A stretch of DNA of 64,000 bases from Prochlorococcus marinus (lineage in GTDB: Bacteria > Cyanobacteriota > Cyanobacteriia > PCC-6307 > Cyanobiaceae), in contig NZ_CVSV01000116.1 of the NCBI RefSeq assembly GCF_001180245.1, positions 1 to 64,000 of the forward strand. The letters are read 5' to 3'. The stretch's first letter is position 1; each line of letters opens with the position of its first letter. Positions 48,988-58,073 of the stretch are shown in pieces. A program made the translations under genes and the position numbers. Below the pieces are notes generated by a model. That model worked only from the letters and a program-made list of their open reading frames with translations. It ran no database searches and was not told the DNA's origin.

Positions 48988-49989
48988 ATGAATTCGATTA
49001 TTCGTCCAAGAAGATTAAGAAGAACTGAGGCAATTAGAAAAATGGTTAGAGAAAACCATTTGGCGGCATCGGACTTTATCTATCCATTATTTATTCATGA
49101 AAAAGATTTTAAAGAGGAAATTTCCGCAATGCCCGGAACTTATAGATGGGATATTAATGGCTTATTAAAGGAGGTTACTAGGGCATGGGAATTGGGAATT
49201 AGATGTGTGGTTCTTTTCCCAAAAATTAACGATAGCTTGAAGACTGAAGATGGAGCAGAATGTTTTAATGAGGACGGTTTAATACCTAAAGCTATTCGAA
49301 TATTAAAAAAAGAGATTCCTGAAATGGCAATAATGACAGATGTTGCCTTAGACCCTTACTCGTGTGATGGACATGATGGCTTAGTTGATGAAACTGGAAA
49401 AATATTGAATGATGAAACGATTGAAATTTTAAAAAAACAAGCTTTAACTCAAGCTAGAGCTGGAGCAGATTTTATTGGCCCTAGTGACATGATGGATGGG
49501 AGAGTTGGAGCAATTAGGACTGCTCTTGATAGTGAAGGATTTAGTGATGTAGGTATTATTAGTTATACAGCTAAATATTCATCTGCTTATTATGGTCCGT
49601 TTAGAACTGCTTTAGATTCGGCTCCTAGAGAAAATAGTAAGAAAGTAATTCCAGACAATAAGTCTTCATATCAAATGGACCCTGCCAATTCAAAAGAAGC
49701 TTTAATTGAATCTGCATTGGATCAGTATGAAGGCGCTGATATTTTGATGGTAAAACCAGGAATTTCATATTTGGATATTGTTTATAGACTAAGCACATTT
49801 TCAAATAAGCCCATAGCTGCATATAACGTTAGTGGGGAGTATTCCATGGTAAAGTCTGCTGCTATGAAGAACTGGATTAACGAAAAAGATATTGTTTTAG
49901 AGACATTGCTTAGTTTTAAAAGAGCAGGAGCAAAATTAATACTCACTTATCATGCTTGTGATGCATCTCAATGGTTGCAGGATACTTAA
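48988..49989 (+). CDS. hemB: porphobilinogen synthase (delta-aminolevulinate dehydratase)
   Basis: Condenses two 5-aminolevulinates to porphobilinogen for haem and chlorophyll. The N-terminus RPRRLRRTEAIRKMVREN, catalytic-Lys segments SYTAKYSSAYYGPFR and ILMVKPGISYLD are typical. The metal region reads DVALDPYSCDGHDG, the Mg-type pattern, rather than the three-cysteine Zn-type pattern. The length of 333 residues is normal. It precedes a VOC protein and mutS2 on the same strand. Confidence 0.96.
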   Translation: MNSIIRPRRLRRTEAIRKMVRENHLAASDFIYPLFIHEKDFKEEISAMPGTYRWDINGLLKEVTRAWELGIRCVVLFPKINDSLKTEDGAECFNEDGLIPKAIRILKKEIPEMAIMTDVALDPYSCDGHDGLVDETGKILNDETIEILKKQALTQARAGADFIGPSDMMDGRVGAIRTALDSEGFSDVGIISYTAKYSSAYYGPFRTALDSAPRENSKKVIPDNKSSYQMDPANSKEALIESALDQYEGADILMVKPGISYLDIVYRLSTFSNKPIAAYNVSGEYSMVKSAAMKNWINEKDIVLETLLSFKRAGAKLILTYHACDASQWLQDT

Positions 49990-50051
49990 AAACTCATTAT
50001 TAACAAAAATTTGGTTTATTCTTATATAAGAAATAAATTAATTGCTTTGTT

Positions 50052-50438
50052 TTGAAGTTTTCACAAGGAGTAAATAGAATTGGTCACATTGCACTTAGAG
50101 TAGAGAATCTCGAAAGGGCTAAATCTTTTTATATTAAGCTGGGTATGAATTTGGTTTGGGATGATAAAGATTGGTCTTATTTAGAGGCAGGTAAAGGGAA
50201 AGATGGACTTGCGTTGTTAGGCCCTAGCTACAAAGCTGCGGGACCTCATTTTGCTTTTCATTTTGAAAATAAAAAAGAAGTGGAAAATATGCAAAATGAT
50301 TTAAAAAATTCTGGTGTAAAAGTTGGTCCTTTACATGAGCACAGAGATGGAACAGCATCTTTTTATATGAAGGATACTGAAGGAAACTGGCTTGAGATGC
50401 TTTATGTTCCTTCTGAAGGGATTCAATCGAATGTTTGA
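50052..50438 (+). CDS. VOC/glyoxalase-superfamily protein
   Basis: 128-residue protein with two beta-alpha-beta-beta-beta halves: IGHIALRVENLERAKSFYIKLG at the start and the C-terminal FYMKDTEGNWLEMLYVP. This is the vicinal-oxygen-chelate fold shared by glyoxalase I, dioxygenases and antibiotic-resistance proteins, so the reaction is uncertain. His, Asp and Glu at candidate metal positions are visible. The only suitable start is TTG at 50052. Confidence 0.8.
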   Translation: MKFSQGVNRIGHIALRVENLERAKSFYIKLGMNLVWDDKDWSYLEAGKGKDGLALLGPSYKAAGPHFAFHFENKKEVENMQNDLKNSGVKVGPLHEHRDGTASFYMKDTEGNWLEMLYVPSEGIQSNV

Positions 50439-50452
50439 TTCTTTTTTTTTGT

Positions 50453-52864
50453 ATGCAAGAGAAAAGTTATCCTAAAAAATCATATTCAGATAACACCTTA
50501 GAAGAAGAATCTATAAAACTTTTAGAGTGGGATTCATTAAAAACACATTTATCTTCATTCGCCTCAACGGAAATGGGTAAACGATCAATTTTAAGTTTTG
50601 TTATACCTTCAGAATACGAGGCATCTAAAAGACTTTTGAATGAAACTGTTGAAATTAATGAGCTAGAAAAAAATTTAGATAAATCAATTAGTTTTTCTGG
50701 TGTTTTTGATATTAGTAAAAATATTGAAATTTGTTCGAAGGGAGGTGTAATTTCATCTTCTGAATTGTTAGAAATAGCGAAAACAATTGCTGCAGCAAGA
50801 AATTTAAAAAAAATCTTTTTAGATTTTGAACAAAGGCCTTATATTTCATCATTCACAAAAAATTTAATTGACCATCAGAATATCGAAACGATTTTTAAAA
50901 AAGGTATTGAATCGAATGGTAGGATTTCAGAAAATGCTAGTAATGAACTATCTATTCTTAGAAAAGAATTTTTATCTAAGAAACTTGAAAGAAAAATATT
51001 AGTTGAGAAATTTATTCAAAAGAATTTAGCTTATTTGCAAGATACTACTATTGGAGATCGATATGGAAGGCCTGTCTTGGCAGTGAAAGTTAATTATGTC
51101 GGCAAATTTAAAGGAATAATTCATGACTCTTCATCTTCAGGGAATACAGTATATTTTGAGCCTGAAAGTGTAGTAACTAAAGGTAATAAGATTGCTTCTT
51201 TAGAGGCTAGGATCACAGCAGAAGAATTTAAATTACTTAAGAAATGGTCTCAGGTTGTTAGTGATAATTCAAAAAATCTTATTGAAATGGCATCCATTTT
51301 ATTAAGATTAGAAAATGCCCTAACTCGTTCAAGATATTCGAAATGGATTGGAGGTAAAACTCCTACATTTGAGAAAAATCCTATTATTTCTTTAATTGGT
51401 TTTTCTCATCCATTATTGATTTGGGAACATAAGAAAAAAGGAGTCCCTCCACCAGTAGCTGTCGATTTTTATATAAATAGAACTATTAAGGTTGTAGCTA
51501 TTACAGGTCCAAATACTGGAGGTAAAACAGCAGCTTTAAAAGGTTTGGGCTTGTCTTTACTTATGGCTAGAGCAGGATTATTGATACCTTCAACTAATAA
51601 TCCTATTATCCCTTTTTGTCCTAATATATATGTTGATATAGGAGATAATCAATCATTAGAAGAAAATTTATCTACCTTCAGTGGGCACATGTCCCGCATT
51701 AAGGAGATATTAGCTTCACTTGATTATAAGAAAGGATTATCAGTTGTTTTGTTAGATGAGATTGGATCTGGCACAGATCCTCTTGAAGGAAGTGCTCTTG
51801 CGATGGCTTTATTAAAAGAATTTGCAAATAAATCTGACATCACTTTGGCAACTACACATTATGGAGATATTAAGGCTTTAAAATATAACGACTCAAGATT
51901 TGAAAACGTATCAGTTGCCTTTGATGAGGAATCTTTGAAGCCAAAATATATACTTAACTGGGGTATTCCTGGGAGAAGTAATGCTTTGTCAATTTCAAAG
52001 AGAATTGGTCTCGATGAAAACATACTCAATGAAGCTGCAAATTATCTAAAGCCAAAAGCAGTTGACAATATTAACACTATTATTAAAGGACTTGAGGAAG
52101 AGAGGATTAAACAACAAAATTCCGCAGAAGCTGCTGCAGAATTGATTGCAAGGACTGAAATATTACATGATGAACTGAAGAGAAATTATGAATATCAAAA
52201 AATAAATGCTCAAAAAATCCAGGAAATTGAAAGGTCTAAATTATCAAAACATATTATATCCGCTAAAAAAGAGGTAATAGATTTGATTAAAAAATTAAGA
52301 GATAAAAATGTTAATGGAGAGGATACGAGAATTATTGGAAAAAGATTAAAGGAAATTGAGAGGGAACATTTAACCCAAAAAAAATCTGAAAAGTCAATAT
52401 CATGGAACCCTCAGGTAGGCGATTTTGTAAAGATTAAAAGTTTAAATAGTACTGGACAAATTGTAGATTTAGATAAAAAAGGTGGTTTTTATGAAATTAA
52501 ATGTGGTTCATTTAGAAGCACATTATCTGTAAATGACTTTGAAGGGATTAATGGAGAAAAGCCTAATTTCAAAAGGTCAAAAATTGAGATCACGTCTTCA
52601 AGAGAAGATGTTTCTTTTTCTAAAATCAGAACTAGTAAAAATACAATTGACGTAAGAGGGTTAAGAGTTCATGAGGCCGAAATAATTATTGAGGAGAAAA
52701 TTAGAAAATTTCATGGGCCGCTATGGATTGTTCATGGAATTGGCACAGGGAAATTAAAGAAAGGACTAAGAAATTGGTTATCAGGTTTAAATTATGTTGA
52801 TAAGATTGAAGATGCAGCCAACAACGAGGGTGGCCCAGGTTGCAGTATTGCGTGGATAAAATAA
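50453..52864 (+). CDS. mutS2: MutS2 family ATPase/endonuclease
   Basis: MutS2-type protein of about 803 residues. Core ATPase with Walker A GPNTGGKTAALKGLG and Walker B VLLDEIGSGTDPLEGSAL, a long coiled coil (about residues 520-640), and a C-terminal Smr domain (DVRGLRVHEAEIIIEEKI, HGIGTGKLKKGLRNW). MutS2 suppresses recombination or resolves stalled, collided ribosomes; it lacks the mismatch-recognition domain. The ATG at 50453 is preferred over a TTG at 50435 that overlaps the VOC gene's stop. Confidence 0.92.
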   Translation: MQEKSYPKKSYSDNTLEEESIKLLEWDSLKTHLSSFASTEMGKRSILSFVIPSEYEASKRLLNETVEINELEKNLDKSISFSGVFDISKNIEICSKGGVISSSELLEIAKTIAAARNLKKIFLDFEQRPYISSFTKNLIDHQNIETIFKKGIESNGRISENASNELSILRKEFLSKKLERKILVEKFIQKNLAYLQDTTIGDRYGRPVLAVKVNYVGKFKGIIHDSSSSGNTVYFEPESVVTKGNKIASLEARITAEEFKLLKKWSQVVSDNSKNLIEMASILLRLENALTRSRYSKWIGGKTPTFEKNPIISLIGFSHPLLIWEHKKKGVPPPVAVDFYINRTIKVVAITGPNTGGKTAALKGLGLSLLMARAGLLIPSTNNPIIPFCPNIYVDIGDNQSLEENLSTFSGHMSRIKEILASLDYKKGLSVVLLDEIGSGTDPLEGSALAMALLKEFANKSDITLATTHYGDIKALKYNDSRFENVSVAFDEESLKPKYILNWGIPGRSNALSISKRIGLDENILNEAANYLKPKAVDNINTIIKGLEEERIKQQNSAEAAAELIARTEILHDELKRNYEYQKINAQKIQEIERSKLSKHIISAKKEVIDLIKKLRDKNVNGEDTRIIGKRLKEIEREHLTQKKSEKSISWNPQVGDFVKIKSLNSTGQIVDLDKKGGFYEIKCGSFRSTLSVNDFEGINGEKPNFKRSKIEITSSREDVSFSKIRTSKNTIDVRGLRVHEAEIIIEEKIRKFHGPLWIVHGIGTGKLKKGLRNWLSGLNYVDKIEDAANNEGGPGCSIAWIK

Positions 52865-52904
52865 AATTTAAAATACCTAGAAAACAATTTAATAAACTTA
52901 TTAA

Positions 52905-53888
52905 GTGCAATTTATTGATCAAGCCAACATTATTCTTAAAGCTGGAAAAGGTGGAAATGGAATAGTTTCATTTAGAAGAGAAAAATTCGTTCCAGCTGGA
53001 GGACCTTCGGGGGGAAATGGTGGTAGAGGGGGTTCAGTTATTTTGATGGCTGATAATAATCTTCAAACATTATTAGATTTCAAATTCAAACGTGAAATAA
53101 TTGCTGAAGATGGATGCAAAGGAGGTCCTAATAAGAGATCAGGTGCTTCAGGTGAGGATACAATCCTTAAAGTACCCTGCGGTACAGAAATAAGGGATAT
53201 TAAAACCGGCATTATTTTAGGAGACTTAACTAAACATAAACAGAGTTTAACTATTGCCATTGGAGGAAGAGGTGGACATGGTAATGCTTACTATTTAAGT
53301 AATCAAAATAGAGCCCCAGAATCATTCACTGAAGGAAAAGATGGTGAGATATGGGAGGTTCAATTAGAACTAAAACTTCTTGCAGAGGTTGGGATTATAG
53401 GTCTTCCAAATGCTGGTAAAAGTACCTTAATTTCTGTTGTATCATCTGCCCGTCCAAAAATCGCAAATTATCCTTTCACAACCTTAATACCTAACTTAGG
53501 TGTAGTAAGAAAAATTGATGGGAATGGTTGCCTTTTCGCGGATATTCCTGGATTAATATCAGGGGCAGCTGATGGAGTAGGTTTAGGCCATGATTTTTTA
53601 AGGCATATCCAAAGAACGAAGATACTTGTTCACTTAATTGATGTAATTGCAGAAAATCCTTTACATGATTTTGAGATAATTGAGCAGGAATTAAAAAAAT
53701 ATGGAAAAGGTCTTTTAGATAAAGAGAGGATAATAGTTTTGAATAAAATGGAGCTGGTGGATGATGATTATTTGAAAATAATTTCAAAAAAGTTAGAAGA
53801 TTTATCTAAAAAGAAAGTTTTAGTTATTTCTTCATCTTTAAAAAAAGGTTTATCTTCACTGCTTTCTGAAGTATGGAAAAGGATCTAA
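52905..53888 (+). CDS. obgE: Obg-type GTPase
   Basis: GTPase in 50S ribosome assembly and growth control. N-terminal glycine-rich Obg domain ([31 protein letters not shown]), then the G domain with [33 protein letters not shown] (switch II) and LNKMELVD. At 327 residues it lacks the C-terminal OCT domain of some Obg proteins. The start is GTG at 52905. It is 40 bases after mutS2. Confidence 0.95.
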   Translation: MQFIDQANIILKAGKGGNGIVSFRREKFVPAGGPSGGNGGRGGSVILMADNNLQTLLDFKFKREIIAEDGCKGGPNKRSGASGEDTILKVPCGTEIRDIKTGIILGDLTKHKQSLTIAIGGRGGHGNAYYLSNQNRAPESFTEGKDGEIWEVQLELKLLAEVGIIGLPNAGKSTLISVVSSARPKIANYPFTTLIPNLGVVRKIDGNGCLFADIPGLISGAADGVGLGHDFLRHIQRTKILVHLIDVIAENPLHDFEIIEQELKKYGKGLLDKERIIVLNKMELVDDDYLKIISKKLEDLSKKKVLVISSSLKKGLSSLLSEVWKRI

Positions 53889-53974
53889 CTTAAATTTAAA
53901 ATTTTTTTGTAAAAAAAAACACTTGATTTAATAATGAAAATTAGTCATAAATAAGATACCACTTTAAATACAAT

Positions 53975-54157
53975 ATGAATTTCTATACTTGCTTTGATCA
54001 ACAAGGAAAAATAATAGCTAGATGTCAAACCATGCAAGATATTGAGGTTTTGAAGAAAATGGGAAGACCAATTGTAGAAGTCAAGGAAATGAAAAATGAA
54101 GAGTCGGTTGTATGTTCACTTACAGGAAGTCCATCCGATTTTAATAGAGATTACTAA
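53975..54157 (+). CDS. conserved small cyanobacterial protein, unknown function
   Basis: Sixty residues, soluble, with no membrane segment: FYTCFDQQGKIIARCQTMQD, then KKMGRPIVEVKEMKNEE. Two cysteines (positions 5 and 16) plus one near the C-terminus (CSLTG). I recognise it only as a small conserved frame beside obgE in this lineage. It is followed at once by a strong terminator, which supports it as a transcribed gene. Confidence 0.7.
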   Translation: MNFYTCFDQQGKIIARCQTMQDIEVLKKMGRPIVEVKEMKNEESVVCSLTGSPSDFNRDY

Positions 54158-54171
54158 TAGAATTAATAAAT

Positions 54172-54203
54172 AAAAAAAAGGGCTTTTAGAGCCCTTTTTT
54201 ATT
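54172..54203. terminator. bidirectional intrinsic terminator
   Basis: GGGCT (54180-54184) pairs with AGCCC (54190-54194) around a 5-base loop, flanked by an A run on the left and a T run (54195-54200) on the right. It therefore works for the small gene ending at 54157 on the plus strand and for CP12, whose stop is at 54227, on the minus strand. Confidence 0.88.
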
Positions 54204-54226
54204 TTGCATATCTATCAAAAGAAAAC

Positions 54227-54445
54227 TTAATCATCATAAACAAGACATTCTGGTTCATCAGGGTTGGCATCGCAGAATAGTTCCAAAGCGTTAGGGTCAT
54301 GTTTATCATCAGGATGATGATCCTTATACTCTTCGAGTTCTTTTAGCTCTTCAGTTAAATGTCTGACCTTTGGAAGATTGCCCTCTGCTTTTGCAGATTC
54401 GATTTCCGATTGATCTTTTTGGATGTGTTCGTCAATGGATTTCAT
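54227..54445 (-). CDS. cp12: CP12 Calvin-cycle regulator
   Basis: Small, disordered scaffold that links GAPDH and phosphoribulokinase in the dark. The C-terminal GAPDH-binding part is intact: LFCDANPDEPECLVYDD, with the Cys58-Cys67 pair. The N-terminal cysteine pair that binds PRK in plant CP12 is absent and the AWDxVEEL core is reduced to HLTEELKELEEY. The length of 72 residues is normal. It shares a terminator with the opposite-strand gene. Confidence 0.9.
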   Translation of the reverse strand: MKSIDEHIQKDQSEIESAKAEGNLPKVRHLTEELKELEEYKDHHPDDKHDPNALELFCDANPDEPECLVYDD

Positions 54446-54564
54446 TTTAAGCTTTTCGTACTTTAGTAGACATACATAACATAGTTAATTTCTAATGAAA
54501 TTGCATTATCTATGAACTAAATAAGTGTTCATTACAACATCATTTTTTTTTGAAATTGATTTAT

Positions 54565-55518
54565 TTATTTTTTTAAGGTCTCTACTTTCATTATTTCCTT
54601 TAGCGATGGTAAAACTGGGATTATTTGATTTGGGTTTAAAGGGAATAAAGCTTTGTAGTAATCTTTTTTCCATTCATTGTCGAAACATGTACTAGTTACG
54701 TTAGATAATTTAAAGAATTTTAATCTCCATTCAATAATCTTTTCAAAACTTGATAGTTCTTTTTCAGTACATTTGAAAAGTTTGCTGTATATCAATTCCC
54801 ATCTTATAAGAGTTGGAAAAAGGTAAATATCTGCGTAGGTTAACTCTTCTCCAAATATCCAGTCCCCTTTATTATTCCGAAGTAAATTTTCAATTTCATT
54901 TATAGCTGCGAAAAGATTTTTACTTGCTTTTTCGTAAGCTGACTGGTTTCTGGCGAAACCACATTTATATACTCCATCATTAATACTGTTATTGATTAAA
55001 TCTAAAAATTTTTGATTACCATCTTTAATACTTAATGCCTGATATTTCGATTCACTTTTTATTGAATTGAGTAGTCTTATAATCTTTGAACTTTCATTAG
55101 AAAGAATATTTACTTCATCTTTTAAAACGGTAATTAAAAGAGGTAATGTCGCTCTAAAAATAATCTTTTTATTAGCTTTTTTGTAAAGGTCTGAAAGTCT
55201 TATACATCCCTTAATCTTTGTATTGAAAATCCATTCGCCATGCTCAACATCTGCCTTTAAAAAAATTACTTTAACTTTTTTAGATAAATCTTTTATTTCA
55301 TGCACGAGTAAAGTTCTTTGACACCATGGACAAGAATGACCTACTAATAAATAAATTTGTCCATTCTCATTATTAATGTCGTATTCACTATTAATGGTTA
55401 TACCTTTAGGCCTTTTATAATTACCATGTAAATCTGATGGCGCGAAGCCATTCATTAATTGGGTCCAAAACCAAAACCAAAATTTTCTGGAGGCCTTTAT
55501 AAGGTATTTATTTTGCAT
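54565..55518 (-). CDS. glutathione S-transferase family (glutathionyl-hydroquinone-reductase-like)
   Basis: 317 residues. The thioredoxin-fold N-terminal part has GHSCPWCQRTLLVHE near residue 62, where CPWC resembles the CPWA/CPWC active site of Xi/Omega-type transferases (ECM4/YqjG). The C-terminal helical domain includes WIFGEELTYADIYLFPTLIRW. Its substrate is unknown. It is divergent from the aspartoacylase-like gene (23-base gap). Confidence 0.82.
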   Translation of the reverse strand: MQNKYLIKASRKFWFWFWTQLMNGFAPSDLHGNYKRPKGITINSEYDINNENGQIYLLVGHSCPWCQRTLLVHEIKDLSKKVKVIFLKADVEHGEWIFNTKIKGCIRLSDLYKKANKKIIFRATLPLLITVLKDEVNILSNESSKIIRLLNSIKSESKYQALSIKDGNQKFLDLINNSINDGVYKCGFARNQSAYEKASKNLFAAINEIENLLRNNKGDWIFGEELTYADIYLFPTLIRWELIYSKLFKCTEKELSSFEKIIEWRLKFFKLSNVTSTCFDNEWKKDYYKALFPLNPNQIIPVLPSLKEIMKVETLKK

Positions 55519-55541
55519 AAAATTTTATTTTTAAAGAAAAA

Positions 55542-56447
55542 ATGACTGTTCAAAGAATACTTATCGTTTCAGGCACTCATGGGAATGAAATTAATCCTGT
55601 TTGGGCTGTTAAACAATTTAATAGAAAGGAAAATAGTTTAAATAATGGTATTGAGTATGAGTACATCATAGGTAATCCTGCTGCCTATGAAAAAGGTTGC
55701 AGATATATAGATGTAGATTTAAATAGATCTTTTAAAGGAAGTGAGAATTTTGATCAAAACAAGAATAGCCTTTATGAAACTAATAGAGCCAATTTTTTAG
55801 TTGATGAATTTGGAATTGACGGATCTAAACCCTGTCAAATTGCAATCGATTTGCACACTACTACTGCAAATATGGGAACAAGCATTGTTATGTATGGGAG
55901 GAGATCCAAAGATTTTTGTTTAGCTGCATTACTACAGAACAAATTTGGATTGCCTATTTACTTACACGAAAAAGATAAAGCCCAAACAGGCTTTCTTGTA
56001 GAAGCTTGGCCATGTGGTTTAGTTATTGAAATAGGAGCTGTCGCACAAAATTTTTATGATCAAAATATCATAAACAGGTTCTCTCTGATAATTAGCTCCC
56101 TAAGAGAAGAGATAGATAAATTAAAAAATAAACTTATAGAACTTCCAGAGGAATTAGTGGTTCACGTTCATCAAGGGAGCATAGATTATCCAAGAGATGA
56201 AAAGGGAGATATTGATGGCATTATTCATCCTGAGAGAATAAACCAAGATTGGAAAATAATTAAAAGAGGAGATCCATTATTTCTGGATAGCCAAGGAATA
56301 ATCCACAAATATGAACGGGACCAAATGATTTGGCCTGTTTTTATTGGAGAAGTTGCTTATAAGGAAAAAAAAATTGCCATGAGCTACACAAAAAAAGAAG
56401 TGATTTGTTCAAAAAAACAATGGGTTCAAGAGTTTGAAAGTTTTTAA
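55542..56447 (+). CDS. aspartoacylase/succinylglutamate-desuccinylase-like zinc hydrolase
   Basis: 301-residue carboxypeptidase-like amidohydrolase. Zinc ligands appear in SGTHGNEINPVW (His, Glu, about residues 14-17) and AIDLHTTTANMG (His). RYIDVDLNRSF is the substrate-binding part seen in aspartoacylases, and VIEIGAVAQN supplies the general-base Glu region. The natural substrate in cyanobacteria is not known. It is followed by the 435-base psbA upstream region. Confidence 0.85.
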   Translation: MTVQRILIVSGTHGNEINPVWAVKQFNRKENSLNNGIEYEYIIGNPAAYEKGCRYIDVDLNRSFKGSENFDQNKNSLYETNRANFLVDEFGIDGSKPCQIAIDLHTTTANMGTSIVMYGRRSKDFCLAALLQNKFGLPIYLHEKDKAQTGFLVEAWPCGLVIEIGAVAQNFYDQNIINRFSLIISSLREEIDKLKNKLIELPEELVVHVHQGSIDYPRDEKGDIDGIIHPERINQDWKIIKRGDPLFLDSQGIIHKYERDQMIWPVFIGEVAYKEKKIAMSYTKKEVICSKKQWVQEFESF

Positions 56448-56564
56448 ATTAAGAAACCGGAACAATAAATCGCTGAAAACAAATAAGGATTTTTTATTTT
56501 ATAGATAAGTTTATTTAATATCTAATACTTTTATTTTTTTTTCTAATTTTTAAACCTTAAAAAC

Positions 56565-56693
56565 CTAAATTCTTTCACTCCAATAAATAACAGCTCCAAA
56601 AGCCTCTAATTGCAGTCTTCTATGCTTAGCCTCTCTTAAGGAAACTACCTCTCTAGATCTTTTTCCATTAAGAAGCCATTCGATTATTACCAA
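56565..56693 (-). CDS. small basic protein, 42 residues (candidate unannotated gene)
   Basis: TTG-started minus-strand frame with a GAGG 7 bases upstream and a TGA stop three codons before the start. It reads VIIEWLLNGKRSREVVSLRE (residues 2-21), then AKHRRLQLEAFGAVIYWSER (22-41) and a final Ile. Its composition (Arg/Lys/Glu-rich, with two Trp) is unlike random AT-rich noise and unlike the flanking intergenic DNA. I have an impression, not a search result, of similar tiny proteins in related picocyanobacteria. It is divergent from psbA and converges with the aspartoacylase-like gene. The rest of the stretch (56448-56564) holds nothing I can support. Confidence 0.6.
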   Translation of the reverse strand: MVIIEWLLNGKRSREVVSLREAKHRRLQLEAFGAVIYWSERI

Positions 56694-56782
56694 GTTGAAT
56701 CCTCAATAACAAAGAAAATCTTAAGACATGGAAGTTCTTTTCTCCTGTTTTACCAAAAATAAGTTTACTTAAAGAAAAAATA

Positions 56783-56814
56783 TTTACACATTTTTTGCGA
56801 TTTTGGTCTAAAAT
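56783..56814 (+). promoter_or_regulatory. putative psbA promoter
   Basis: TAAAAT at 56809-56814 is a good -10-like element; TTTACA at 56783-56788 is 20 bases before it, a long spacing for a -35, and may instead be half of a high-light-response (RpaB/HLR1-type TTTACA) element. Transcription would begin near 56820, right at a hairpin. Assigned by inspection only. Confidence 0.45.
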
Positions 56815-56820
56815 CTTCGA

Positions 56821-56867
56821 AGCGGAAATTTTTTTCCGTTTTTATTTACACGTCTCACTTTAGAGAC
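56821..56867 (+). other. two hairpins in the psbA 5' leader
   Basis: Hairpin one: AGCGGAAA (56821-56828) pairs with TTTCCGTT (56833-56840) round a TTTT loop. It has an 8-pair stem with one G-T, followed by T's, and lies at the predicted 5' end of the mRNA. Hairpin two: GTCTC (56852-56856) pairs with GAGAC (56863-56867), 15 bases before the ATG. The AGAG of its right arm is the only Shine-Dalgarno-like stretch in the leader. Confidence 0.6.
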
Positions 56868-56882
56868 ATACTTTACGAACTC

Positions 56883-57965
56883 ATGACAACTATTCAGCAG
56901 CAGCGTTCTTCGCTGTTAAAAGGTTGGCCACAGTTTTGTGAGTGGGTAACATCAACTAACAACAGAATTTATGTTGGTTGGTTCGGCGTCTTAATGATCC
57001 CATGCCTACTTACAGCAGCGGCTTGCTTCATCGTTGCATTCATCGCAGCACCACCAGTAGACATCGACGGAATTAGAGAGCCAGTTGCTGGTTCATTCCT
57101 ATATGGAAACAACATCATCTCAGGTGCAGTTGTTCCTTCATCTAACGCTATTGGTCTACACTTCTACCCAATTTGGGAAGCAGCTACTGTAGATGAGTGG
57201 TTATACAACGGTGGTCCTTACCAGCTTGTAATTTTCCACTTCCTAATCGGTATCTCAGCATACATGGGAAGACAGTGGGAGCTTTCATACCGTTTAGGTA
57301 TGCGTCCTTGGATCTGTGTTGCATACTCTGCACCAGTTTCAGCAGCTTTCGCAGTATTTCTTGTATATCCATTCGGTCAAGGTTCATTCTCTGACGGAAT
57401 GCCTCTAGGTATCTCTGGAACATTCAACTTCATGTTTGTTTTCCAGGCAGAGCACAACATCCTAATGCACCCATTCCATATGGCTGGTGTTGCTGGTATG
57501 TTCGGAGGATCTTTATTCTCAGCTATGCATGGTTCACTTGTTACTTCATCTCTTATCAGAGAAACAACTGAGACAGAGTCTCAGAACTATGGTTACAAGT
57601 TCGGACAAGAAGAAGAAACATACAACATCGTTGCAGCTCATGGCTACTTCGGTCGTTTGATCTTCCAATATGCAAGTTTCAACAACAGCAGAAGTCTTCA
57701 CTTCTTCTTAGCTGTATTCCCAGTTGTTTGTGTATGGTTAACTTCAATGGGTATCTGCACAATGGCATTCAACCTTAACGGTTTCAACTTCAACCAGTCA
57801 GTTGTTGATGCAAACGGTAAGATTGTTCCTACATGGGGTGACGTTCTTAACAGAGCAAACCTAGGTATGGAAGTAATGCACGAGCGTAACGCTCACAACT
57901 TCCCACTTGATCTAGCAGCAGCTGAGTCTACAACAGTAGCTCTTTCAGCTCCAGCTATCGGTTAA
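56883..57965 (+). CDS. psbA: photosystem II reaction-centre protein D1
   Basis: Core photosystem II protein (360 residues) that binds P680, pheophytin, the Mn cluster and [22 protein letters not shown] starts the first helix; [37 protein letters not shown] and the C-terminal [18 protein letters not shown] processing extension are intact. Residue 131 here (standard position 130) is Gln, the D1:1 type tuned to normal light, not the Glu of D1:2. Codons favour C endings (TTC, AAC, CAC) far more than the neighbours, fitting very high expression. Only one psbA copy lies in this window. A strong terminator follows. Confidence 0.99.
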   Translation: MTTIQQQRSSLLKGWPQFCEWVTSTNNRIYVGWFGVLMIPCLLTAAACFIVAFIAAPPVDIDGIREPVAGSFLYGNNIISGAVVPSSNAIGLHFYPIWEAATVDEWLYNGGPYQLVIFHFLIGISAYMGRQWELSYRLGMRPWICVAYSAPVSAAFAVFLVYPFGQGSFSDGMPLGISGTFNFMFVFQAEHNILMHPFHMAGVAGMFGGSLFSAMHGSLVTSSLIRETTETESQNYGYKFGQEEETYNIVAAHGYFGRLIFQYASFNNSRSLHFFLAVFPVVCVWLTSMGICTMAFNLNGFNFNQSVVDANGKIVPTWGDVLNRANLGMEVMHERNAHNFPLDLAAAESTTVALSAPAIG

Positions 57966-57988
57966 GCTTAAAGTTCTTAAATCTACAT

Positions 57989-58013
57989 GCCCCCTTTTTG
58001 GGGGCTTTTTTTT
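57989..58013 (+). terminator. psbA intrinsic terminator
   Basis: GCCCCC (57989-57994), a TTTTT loop and GGGGGC (58000-58005) form a GC-rich stem followed by eight T's. It is 24 bases after the psbA stop. Confidence 0.95.
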
Positions 58014-58073
58014 GTTTAATTTTCAATTGGTTTCATATAATGTTTATATATAGATAAAACATTTGATATTTCT

